Of a stretch of DNA of 64,000 nucleotides, positions 56,692 to 64,000 are shown piece after piece. The notes under the pieces are model-generated. The model saw nothing but the letters and a program-made list of their open reading frames with translations, searched no databases and had not been told where the DNA came from. The stretch spans positions 8,863,722-8,927,721 of the forward strand of contig CAJQUN010000020.1 of the NCBI GenBank assembly GCA_907163345.1, written 5' to 3'. The first letter of the stretch is position 1. The number at the start of each line of letters is the position of its first letter. The position numbers and the translations under genes were made by a program. This stretch comes from Haberlea rhodopensis (Eukaryota; Streptophyta; Magnoliopsida; Lamiales; Gesneriaceae).

Positions 56692-59600
56692 GTGGGAGCT
56701 TACGCTATGCCACCACCAGTACCGCAGCAGAGGCAGACTAGTGACAGCTTGAGGCCTCGGGGTGAGCCATTTAAACCCCGTGGTGCCTCTTCATCTTCGC
56801 GGTATGGTGGAAAGAAGCATTTTGGTCAGAAGCAGGATGGCAAGAAGGGCAATTGGACGGCCAATCGAGGATCTTCACAAGGGGATAGGCCGGGAGAGCC
56901 GAGGTGCAATAATTGTGGAGGGCCACATTCTTCAAACAAGTGTCCTGAATGTTATGTCTGTGGCAAGATGGGCCACATTGCTCGGTATTGCCCCACACGG
57001 GGAGGACAGTCAGAGTATCAGGGCAGCAGGCCGAGGTTTGAGGATAGGACAGTGCAGCAGAGGCAGCAGTTTGGGCCTCGACCATCGGGAGGTCAGACAG
57101 TAGGACCACCCCAGGGGCAGGTGTATGCACTGACCAGGGAGCAGGCCCAGGCAGCCCCAGAGGAGGTGATCGCCGGTACGTGTCATTTATTTACGTACCC
57201 TGCTTTTATTTTGATCGATACAGGTGCCTCCCATTCTTTTGTATCGGTGGGTTTTGTGGAAAGACACCATATGCGCACGTCTTCTTTACCCACGCCTCTC
57301 CTTGTCTCGACACCCACTGGAAGGAATGTTGTTGCTGATCGGTTTATGGAAGACTGCCTCATTTATTTTGAGGGCAACGAGTTGAAGGCAGACTTGATCG
57401 TATTGGGTATGTCAGACTTCGACTGCATCTTGGGTATTGATGTTCTGAACAGATATCAGGCAGTGGTAGATTGCCGACAGAGGACAGTGAAGTTCAGACC
57501 TGAGTTGGGCAGTCAGTGGACTTTCTATGGCAACGGTTCTCGTGCGAAGATTCCGTTGATTTCAGCGATCAAGATGACTCGGTTGTTGGAACGTGGTCAC
57601 ACGGGCTATCTTATATATGCCGTGGACACGTCTGGGAAGAGTAAGGAACTAAGAGTTGAGGATGTGCCAGTAGTGGCAGAGTTCGCTGATGTATTCCCAG
57701 AAGACATCCCAGGATTCCCACCGGCTAGGGAAGTTGAGTTTGGGATCGAGCTGTTGCCAGGGACATCCGCTATCTCTCGTGCACCTTATAGGATGGCACC
57801 AGCTGAGTTGAGAGAGTTGAAAGAACAGTTGCAGGATCTCTTGGACAAGGGATATATACGCCCTAGCGTGTCGCCATGGGGCGCACCAGTTCTCTTTGTG
57901 AAAAAGAAGGACGGTTCGATGCGGTTGTGTATCGATTACCGGCAACTGAATAAGGCTACAGTGAAGAACAAGTATCCTCTTCCAAGGATTGACGATCTGT
58001 TTGATCAGTTGCAAGGTACCAGGGTGTATAGCAAGATTGATTTGAGATCCGGGTATCATCAGATTCGGGTCAGAGAGGAAGATGTGCAGAAGACAGCGTT
58101 CCGGACCCGATATGGACATTATGAGTTCCTAGTGATGCCGTTCGGCGTGACGAATGCTCCAGCAGTCTTCATGAGTCTGATGAACAGGGTGTTTCAGCAG
58201 TATCTTGATCAGTTCGTCATTGTGTTTATTGACGATATTCTTATCTACTCCCGGAGTGAGGAAGAGCATGTGAAACACTTGAGGACAGTGCTTCAGATTC
58301 TCAGAGAGCATCAGTTATATGCTAAGCTCAGTAAGTGTGAATTTTGGCTGAGCAGTGTAGTGTTTATGGGGCATGTCATATCGAGCAGCGGGATATCTGT
58401 AGATCCCAAGAAGATTGAGGCTGTGATGGAGTGGGCTGCCCCCACTTCTGTGCCAGAGATTCGGAGTTTTCTTGGTTTGGCCGGGTATTATCGGCGCTTC
58501 GTCGAGGGCTTTTCGAAGATTGCCAAGCCGCTGACTCAGTTGACCCAGAAGGGAGTGCCTTTCTTTTGGTCAGAAGCTTGTGAGGAGAGCTTCCTGGAGT
58601 TGAAGCACCGCTTGACGACGGCGCCAGTGTTAGTGATCCCTACGGAGAACTCCAGATTTGTTCTGTATACTGACGCATCACTTCAGGGCCTTGGGTGTGT
58701 TCTCATGCAAGATAAGCATGTGGTAGCTTATGCATCGAGGCAGTTGAAGCCGCATGAGACCAGATATCCAGTTCATGACTTGGAATTGGCGGCTATCATC
58801 TTCGCCCTGAAGATTTGGAGGCATTATTTGTATGGTACTTCGTTTACCATTTACACGGACCACAAGAGCCTCAAGTTTTTATTCACTCAGGCAGAGCTGA
58901 ACATGAGGCAGAGGAGATGGATGGACCTACTCAAGGACTATGATTGTGAGATAGAGTACCATCCCGGGAAAGCCAATTTGACAGCAGACGCTTTGAGCCG
59001 GAAAGTGAGGAGTTCTGCTGAGGACGTCATTCATCTGTCGGCTATGATGACCTCTTATTGCCATCTAGGCTATGACTTTGACATTGATGCATCGCCTGTT
59101 TATGTATCGACTCTGTTAGCCGAGCCAGACATCTATGAGAACATCAGGAGAGCTCAGAGGTCAGATGATGAGGTTCAGAGGTGGTTATCTTTAGTACATC
59201 TTGGTCAGCCAACGAAGTTCAGGGTGGCAGATGACGGATCCTTGAGATTGGGGAACCGTTGGGTGGTTCCGAGTACGCCAGAGTTGCGTAAAGGGATCTT
59301 GGAGCGAGCTCACAGTAGTAGACTTAGCATCCACCCAGGCGGGAAGAAGATGTACAGAGATCTGCGTGGTCAGTTTTGGTGGAAAAGGATGAAATCAGAT
59401 GTCGTCGCTTTTGTGAAGAGGTGTTTGATCTGCCAGCAGGTTAAGGCAGAGAGACAGAGACCTGGCGGCGAGTTGAGAAGCTTGGAGATACCGAAGTGGA
59501 AGTGGGAACACATTTCCATGGACTTCGTGACTCATTTGCCGAGGAGTGCTTCAGGCTTCGATGCTATTTGGGTGATCGTGGATCGATTGACCAAGGTGGC

Positions 59601-60600
59601 TCATTTTATCCCCTATAGCATGACGTTCACATTTTTGAGGATGGCGCAGTTGTATATTAGAGATGTGGTGAGATTGCATGGGATCCCCGTTTCCATAGTG
59701 TCAGATCGAGATCCGCGATTCACATCTCATTTCTGGGAAGGCCTTCAGTCAGCCTTGGGAACTGAAGTCAGATTGAGTACTGCTTATCATCCTCAGACGG
59801 ATGGCCAGACCGAGCGCACTATTCAGACGCTCGAGGACATGTTAAGAGCTTGTGTTTTGGAGTTCGATGCCTCTTGGCAGGATTCAGTGCCTTTGGTAGA
59901 GTTTTCTTATAACAATAGCTACCAGGCGAGTATTCAGATGGCTCCGTTTGAAGCTCTTTATGGCAGACGGTGTAGATCACCCTTGTGTTGGGATGATTTG
60001 GACCGCAAATCGGTCGGAGGACCGGAATTGATTCGGGAGATGGAAGAGAAGATAAAGACAATAAGGCAGAAAATGAAAGCGGCCCAGGACAGACAGGCAG
60101 CTTATGCAAATAAACGGCGGAGACCGTTGGAATTTCAGTTGGGAGATAAGGTCTTCTTGAAGATCTCGCCTTTCAGAGGCGTTGTGCGATTTGGGATGCG
60201 CGGGAAACTGTCTCCGAGGTATGTTGGACCGTACGAGATCTTGCAGCGCATTGGCACCTTAGCTTACCGACTGGCTTTGCCGCCTTCTTTATCTGGGATA
60301 CATGACGTGTTTCATGTGTCTATGTTGCGGAAGTATGAGCCGTATCCGTCGCATGTGTTACAGCCTTCCGAAGTTCAGTTAGAGTCCGATGTATCTTATG
60401 TGGAACGGCCTATCAGGATTCTGGATCGAGCAGACCGTAGACTTCGGAACAAAGTGATACCTATGATCAAGGTTCAGTGGGATCGCAGGGGTGTCGAGGA
60501 GGCTACGTGGGAGACGGAGCGGCATATGGTGCATCACTACCCGGAACTATTCTGTGGTATGTGTTTATGTTTAGTTTCCTTTTGGGGTAAGTGCATGTGA
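56692..60600 (+). CDS. I pol: zinc knuckles, protease, RT, RNase H, integrase, chromodomain
   Basis: A 1302-aa frame. Two CCHC-like knuckles at residues ~72-99 (CNNCGG..., CYVCGKMGHIARYC) belong to gag. Protease IDTGASHSF has its aspartate at ~176. RT: LFVKKKDGSMRLCIDYRQLN and VFIDDILIYS with D514/D515. RNase H: LYTDASLQG with D661. Integrase: zinc region from H881 to CLIC (911/914), catalytic D944, D1005 and E1041 (35 residues between the last two), then the GPY region (SPRYVGPYEIL). C-terminal chromodomain ~1233-1285 (VERPIRILDRADRRLRNKVIPMIKV..., WDRRGVEEATWE). All catalytic residues seen are present. Chromodomain and order place it in the Tekay/Del chromoviruses. Confidence 0.95.
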   Translation: MGAYAMPPPVPQQRQTSDSLRPRGEPFKPRGASSSSRYGGKKHFGQKQDGKKGNWTANRGSSQGDRPGEPRCNNCGGPHSSNKCPECYVCGKMGHIARYCPTRGGQSEYQGSRPRFEDRTVQQRQQFGPRPSGGQTVGPPQGQVYALTREQAQAAPEEVIAGTCHLFTYPAFILIDTGASHSFVSVGFVERHHMRTSSLPTPLLVSTPTGRNVVADRFMEDCLIYFEGNELKADLIVLGMSDFDCILGIDVLNRYQAVVDCRQRTVKFRPELGSQWTFYGNGSRAKIPLISAIKMTRLLERGHTGYLIYAVDTSGKSKELRVEDVPVVAEFADVFPEDIPGFPPAREVEFGIELLPGTSAISRAPYRMAPAELRELKEQLQDLLDKGYIRPSVSPWGAPVLFVKKKDGSMRLCIDYRQLNKATVKNKYPLPRIDDLFDQLQGTRVYSKIDLRSGYHQIRVREEDVQKTAFRTRYGHYEFLVMPFGVTNAPAVFMSLMNRVFQQYLDQFVIVFIDDILIYSRSEEEHVKHLRTVLQILREHQLYAKLSKCEFWLSSVVFMGHVISSSGISVDPKKIEAVMEWAAPTSVPEIRSFLGLAGYYRRFVEGFSKIAKPLTQLTQKGVPFFWSEACEESFLELKHRLTTAPVLVIPTENSRFVLYTDASLQGLGCVLMQDKHVVAYASRQLKPHETRYPVHDLELAAIIFALKIWRHYLYGTSFTIYTDHKSLKFLFTQAELNMRQRRWMDLLKDYDCEIEYHPGKANLTADALSRKVRSSAEDVIHLSAMMTSYCHLGYDFDIDASPVYVSTLLAEPDIYENIRRAQRSDDEVQRWLSLVHLGQPTKFRVADDGSLRLGNRWVVPSTPELRKGILERAHSSRLSIHPGGKKMYRDLRGQFWWKRMKSDVVAFVKRCLICQQVKAERQRPGGELRSLEIPKWKWEHISMDFVTHLPRSASGFDAIWVIVDRLTKVAHFIPYSMTFTFLRMAQLYIRDVVRLHGIPVSIVSDRDPRFTSHFWEGLQSALGTEVRLSTAYHPQTDGQTERTIQTLEDMLRACVLEFDASWQDSVPLVEFSYNNSYQASIQMAPFEALYGRRCRSPLCWDDLDRKSVGGPELIREMEEKIKTIRQKMKAAQDRQAAYANKRRRPLEFQLGDKVFLKISPFRGVVRFGMRGKLSPRYVGPYEILQRIGTLAYRLALPPSLSGIHDVFHVSMLRKYEPYPSHVLQPSEVQLESDVSYVERPIRILDRADRRLRNKVIPMIKVQWDRRGVEEATWETERHMVHHYPELFCGMCLCLVSFWGKCM

Positions 60601-60634
60601 TTTCGAGGACGAAATCTTATAAGTAGGGGAGTAT
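60601..60634 (+). other. I polypurine tract region
   Basis: tttcgaggacgaaat, then aagtaggggagtat, directly before the 3' LTR. The same arrangement occurs before the LARD-like 3' LTR. Confidence 0.82.
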
Positions 60635-62703
60635 TGTGATATCCCCGAAATGGTTAATTGCATTTGGGCATTAATTACGATTATTATGATTAATTATGTG
60701 GTAATTAATTATGTGTTGGAATTTATTTACCTTATGGAAATGCATGGTCATGTGGATAGGGTGACCCGGGGTTGCATTTCAGGGTGCATGTGGTGCATGT
60801 CGGGTAAATATTATTGGAAGCATGATTTATTTGCCATTGGTAGCAATTGATTAGAAATCATGTGTTTAATTGGTATTTGGTGCATTATGAGTAAATGCTT
60901 TGAAAATATCATGTTGGGGTGTTTTATACACCATGGAATTATTTTAGTATGCCTTTTAATTAATTAACCAACACCTTTTATTACCCCAACCCCACCATAC
61001 ACTCTCACTCTTATTTTACCAAAATCACCACCCAAACCCATCCCCCCTTTCCATTTTCGAGTTGGAGCAAAAAGGTGGGGAGAAAACCTTCCAAAAGTCT
61101 TGATTTGTGAAGATTATTGGGTGATTTGAGGTCCCCAAGAGGTATGGATGCCTCATTGTCATTTTTTATTGTGTTTGGGTTAGTTTTGGAAGGGTTTTTA
61201 ATGATTTTGAAATGGGTTTGTGTTGGGTTGTTGTGGTTTTGGTTAAGGGTTAGATTTATACTTGTTTTGAAGTATGTTTTGGTGGTTTATGTTAATATTT
61301 ATGTTGTTGGTTGGTTGGTTTAAGTGTTGGAATGGATTGGAATGGTTTTGAGGTGCAAAAATGGAGTTTTTCGGGTAACAGAGGTGGGCGATCGATCGCC
61401 CCTTTCCAGGCGATCGATCGCGCCCAGGCAGTGGGCTTTTCAAGCAATTGGCGATCGATCGCCACTCTTGGGCGATCGATCGGCGGGTCTGGCGATCGAT
61501 CGCGCCACGGGTGGCGATCGATCGCCGAAGGGTGCAAATTTTTGATTCTCGGACAGTGAGGATTGGCGATCGATCGCCGTGAGGGGCGATCGATCGCCGT
61601 GAGCCAAAATTTGGTATTTTTGGATTTTTTTGTAGGATTTTTGGGATTGGACTATTATTGGGTTCTAATATTGATTTGTGTGAATGTGTAGAACCATCCC
61701 AGGTGGCAACACAGCTAAGGCATTGAAGTCCTACCATATCCTACATTTTGGAAAGGTACGTAGTGGACGTACGGGCACCCCAACGGTACATGTATCTTAT
61801 ATACTTATTGTTTATGCATTGTGGATGCAAGTATATATGTGGTATTGCATAGTGGATGCAAATACATGTTATGCATGATGTTATAGATGCATATGATTAT
61901 TGGTGCATATCCCATGAGTCGTGGTCATCCCTTGATGATTTTAATGCTTGCCGCTATTTGGTTTGGTTCCGCTAAATGTGAAGCGAGGGGTGGGAGCGCC
62001 GCATGTCACATTTGAGCGTGGTTATCATATAGGACGAGGAAAGGGTATTTGCCGCTCAATGAGAGGCGAGGGGTGGGAGTCCCGCAGTCCATTGAAGCGA
62101 GGTTATCCTATGCCGTCTATATGTAAATAAGCGAGGGGCATTAAAATACATTGTGATGGACAGACTAGGGATTGGTGATCAGTATTTGGTATTGATGAAA
62201 TGGTATATGTTCATGACATGTTTAGACCATTTAAAATAATATATTGATTATACTCATGAGTTATGGTACAGGGACAACCAAACGGGAAGCGTTTGAAATG
62301 CATGGGGAAACAGGAAGTGTTTTATTATGATTATGCATTTACGCTTTATCTTCATATTGTGTTGAATATGAATGATTATTATTGCTCATGTTTGGGGGTT
62401 GTCCTTGTAGGTACCTTTTTGGCATGATAGAAGGGCTTGAACGGGTTGAGGTGGTGAGCTTGACGAGCATTCTATTGAGGATGAAAGGACAGGATTATTT
62501 TGGATAGTATCTACTCTAGGAGTAGTATAAAACTATAGTTGCACACATTCTTTTGATTGGAATGTAATTAATCCATTGGGTAGTCCTTATTTTTGGCATG
62601 TAATGCTTAAGCTCATAGACTCAACATGTTCTTTTAGACTCTGATTTGTTTATTTTAGCTCTATTATGCCTTGATTCCGCACTTAAGGATTAGGGTCCTT
62701 ACA
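60635..62703 (+). repeat. I 3' LTR (2069 bp)
   Basis: Near copy of 53779..55843, ending CCTTACA followed by TSD tccta. Small indels fall in and beside the palindrome cluster (ttcagc against ttttcaagc near 61437). Confidence 0.94.
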
Positions 62704-62792
62704 TCCTATGCTGCCAGATGAGCTTGCATTCTGATTCTCCAATCATCACAGTCTTCTTTTGAGAACATAGGAATTTTGTTGAATGATGCCAT
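62704..62792 (-). pseudogene. A2 gag N-terminus (right of element I)
   Basis: The ATG at 62792 on the minus strand reads MASFNKIPMFSKED, DWRIRMQAHLAA, then element I interrupts. It continues at 53778 leftward after removal of one tccta copy. Confidence 0.87.
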
Positions 62793-62828
62793 CAGCTCAA
62801 GTGTCTTTGTGATGATTAAGACAACCTG

Positions 62829-62840
62829 GCTCTGATACCA
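62829..62840 (-). other. A2 primer binding site
   Basis: Minus-strand TGGTATCAGAGC two bases from the LTR end; initiator-Met type. Confidence 0.9.
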
Positions 62841-62842
62841 CT

Positions 62843-63940
62843 TGTTAGGATCGGTCCGGAGTGTTTAGGGGGGGGGGGTGAATGAACACTCCTATTAAAA
62901 ATTAATCCCTTGTGATTTCTTTCGGTTTAGTGAAGGAAATATGTTTTTTAATCAACTCTTCTGCAGAACAGACCACTGAATATTTTAGTGCGGAACGGTC
63001 TGTTCTTAGATTAGTAAGAACGGCCCGATGGCTTGAATAGTAAAGCGAATGCAGAATGATAAAACACGGAATATGTTGCTGGAAGTTCGAAGGTGGTGTA
63101 ATCCTTTTACGTCTCCCCTTCTTCCAATTAAGGAAGGATTCCACTAGAAGACTTTGATTTATACAATCCTGTTGTACAAACCCGATTCAGCTGGATTTAC
63201 CTCACTACCAGACTGAAACTCCTAGTCTCTCGATCTGTTCAGACACACTCTGTCTGACAATTACAATTGATTCTCACTTCTATATCTCAGTACAGAATAC
63301 ACAAGATAGACTAAATTAGTCTATGCACAATGATCCTAATGTGATCAAATATTACAATATGCTTGTGCTTATGAAGATTTTTAGCTCGAAAAAGTCCGAG
63401 CTTGTAAGCTTGTGCTGTTTTGCTTTCTTTTGCGTTTTTCGATTGATCAGCCTCCTTTTACTTGAGCTATTATGTTGCATTCTTATATAGTTGCATGTAC
63501 CAACGATATTATTTCCCTTAATGTGCAACTCTTGACTCTGCTTAAACTCTGAGTAAGCTACAGTCTTCTTCTTTAAGGTGCTTGCCATTCTGGTTCATGC
63601 TTTCGGCGACTGTCAGGTAAGCTCTTCTTTGTCTTTTTACCTTTTATGGTAATCTTCAGTCCTTGGTCTTTTTCAGCATTAATTGCAACATTAAATGCTT
63701 CAATAAATAACCGTTAATGATTCGGACTGAAGAGCAATTCTTATTCAGCCTTGACTGCTCTGATCTGATATGGTTGAAATCGATCTGAAGCTTCGATCTG
63801 GTCAGGCTGATTCCATCGATCCGATCTGATTTGCGATATACCATATCATCTTGATCTGTTTTGAGCGATCGATCTGGTCAGTCTGATTTCCATCGATCCG
63901 ATCTGATTTGTTTTGACATCTTTAAAATCCGGAACTAACA
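62843..63940 (-). repeat. A2 5' LTR (1098 bp)
   Basis: Same ends as 47339..48432 (TGTTAGGATC to GGAACTAACA on the plus strand). Minus-strand TATATAAG at 63482..63489. Confidence 0.92.
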
Positions 63941-64000
63941 AAAAGTCTATTGAAGCTTAGCTGGTAAAACAATAGTCTGCTGCAGTAGACGTTACCTTAC
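63941..64000 (+). repeat. Probable continuation of G 3' LTR
   Basis: Right flank of A2, beginning aaaagtctattg. By position it continues the G LTR interrupted at 47338. Too short to confirm. Confidence 0.45.

Larger units (their letters stand above)
53779..62703 (+). mobile_element. Ty3/gypsy Tekay/Del-type chromovirus I, nearly intact (8925 bp)
   Basis: LTRs 53779..55843 and 60635..62703, TSD tccta (53774..53778 and 62704..62708), initiator-Met primer site, gag, a 1302-aa pol frame with a C-terminal chromodomain, and a purine tract. Inserted into A2 gag. LTRs differ by about ten substitutions plus small indels, making it the youngest element here. One apparent frameshift near 56640 separates gag from pol; otherwise all domains read through. 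A likely source of proteins for the LARD-like relative. Confidence 0.95.
47339..63940 (-). mobile_element. Ty1/copia Sirevirus-like element A2 (split by Tekay-type I)
   Basis: Minus-strand element with both LTRs (63940..62843 as 5', 48432..47339 as 3'), primer site, gag, protease, integrase, RT and a 3' ORF. The own length without I is about 7.7 kb. The flanks are aaagg (left) and aaaag (right), a possible TSD with one change. RNase H is missing: RT stops at GEL and joins the 3' ORF. The frame is broken in several places. Confidence 0.88.

Noticed and set aside
56057..60600. Endogenous pararetrovirus
   Set aside because: Integrase, chromodomain, paired LTRs and a 5-bp TSD are present, and no movement protein is seen, so it is an LTR retrotransposon.

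Overview
This window is plant nuclear DNA made almost entirely of nested LTR retrotransposons. I find no convincing host gene, tRNA, rRNA or CRISPR array. Ty1/copia Sirevirus-like and Angela-like elements, plus Ty3/gypsy Athila-type and chromodomain (Tekay/Del-type) elements, point to an angiosperm, probably a eudicot, in a repeat-rich possibly pericentromeric region. I cannot name the species.

Layout, with matching target-site duplications (TSDs) where seen. (1) A1 is a minus-strand Sirevirus-like copia element (1..18344, 3' end outside the window). It is split by B, a minus-strand Angela-like copia element (2078..~17052), and B is split in its reverse transcriptase by a coding-less element with 2.5-kb LTRs (LARD-like, 4769..13631, TSD tcgac). 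(2) C is one minus-strand LTR fragment (18345..19079 plus 33791..34222). It is split by the Athila-type element D (19080..33790, TSD acaac), which is itself split by a second, internally deleted Athila-type element F (23522..28299). (3) E (34223..38789) is an Athila-related element without pol, whose 5' LTR is cut by C. (4) G (38960..47338, plus the last bases of the window) is a degenerate plus-strand Sirevirus-like element. Its gag zinc knuckle holds a solo LTR H (40949..42961, TSD ttttt). Its 3' LTR holds A2 (47339..63940, minus), and A2's gag holds the nearly intact Tekay-type element I (53779..62703, TSD tccta).

The youngest insertions are I (LTRs differ by about ten substitutions) and the LARD-like element (about twenty substitutions plus indels). 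Only I keeps a complete gag-protease-RT-RNaseH-integrase-chromodomain series, with one apparent gag frameshift. The LARD-like element shares I's primer site, polypurine region and LTR style, so it may be mobilised in trans by Tekay-type proteins; this is inference.

The most unusual signal is not a gene. The Tekay-related LTRs (LARD, I, H, and apparently C) and the LARD interior are full of short inverted repeats. H has nine hairpins with a near-constant 7-nt loop but four different, fully paired stems. The LARD interior has an alternating pair of hairpins sharing one loop, followed by about 2.4 kb holding 29 hairpins of 6 bp or more. A cluster of the 12-bp palindrome GCGATCGATCGC also sits 0.7-0.95 kb into these LTRs, while the Athila-type D and F elements carry their own palindrome clusters. 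I know of no description of such constant-loop, variable-stem arrays in plant LTR elements.
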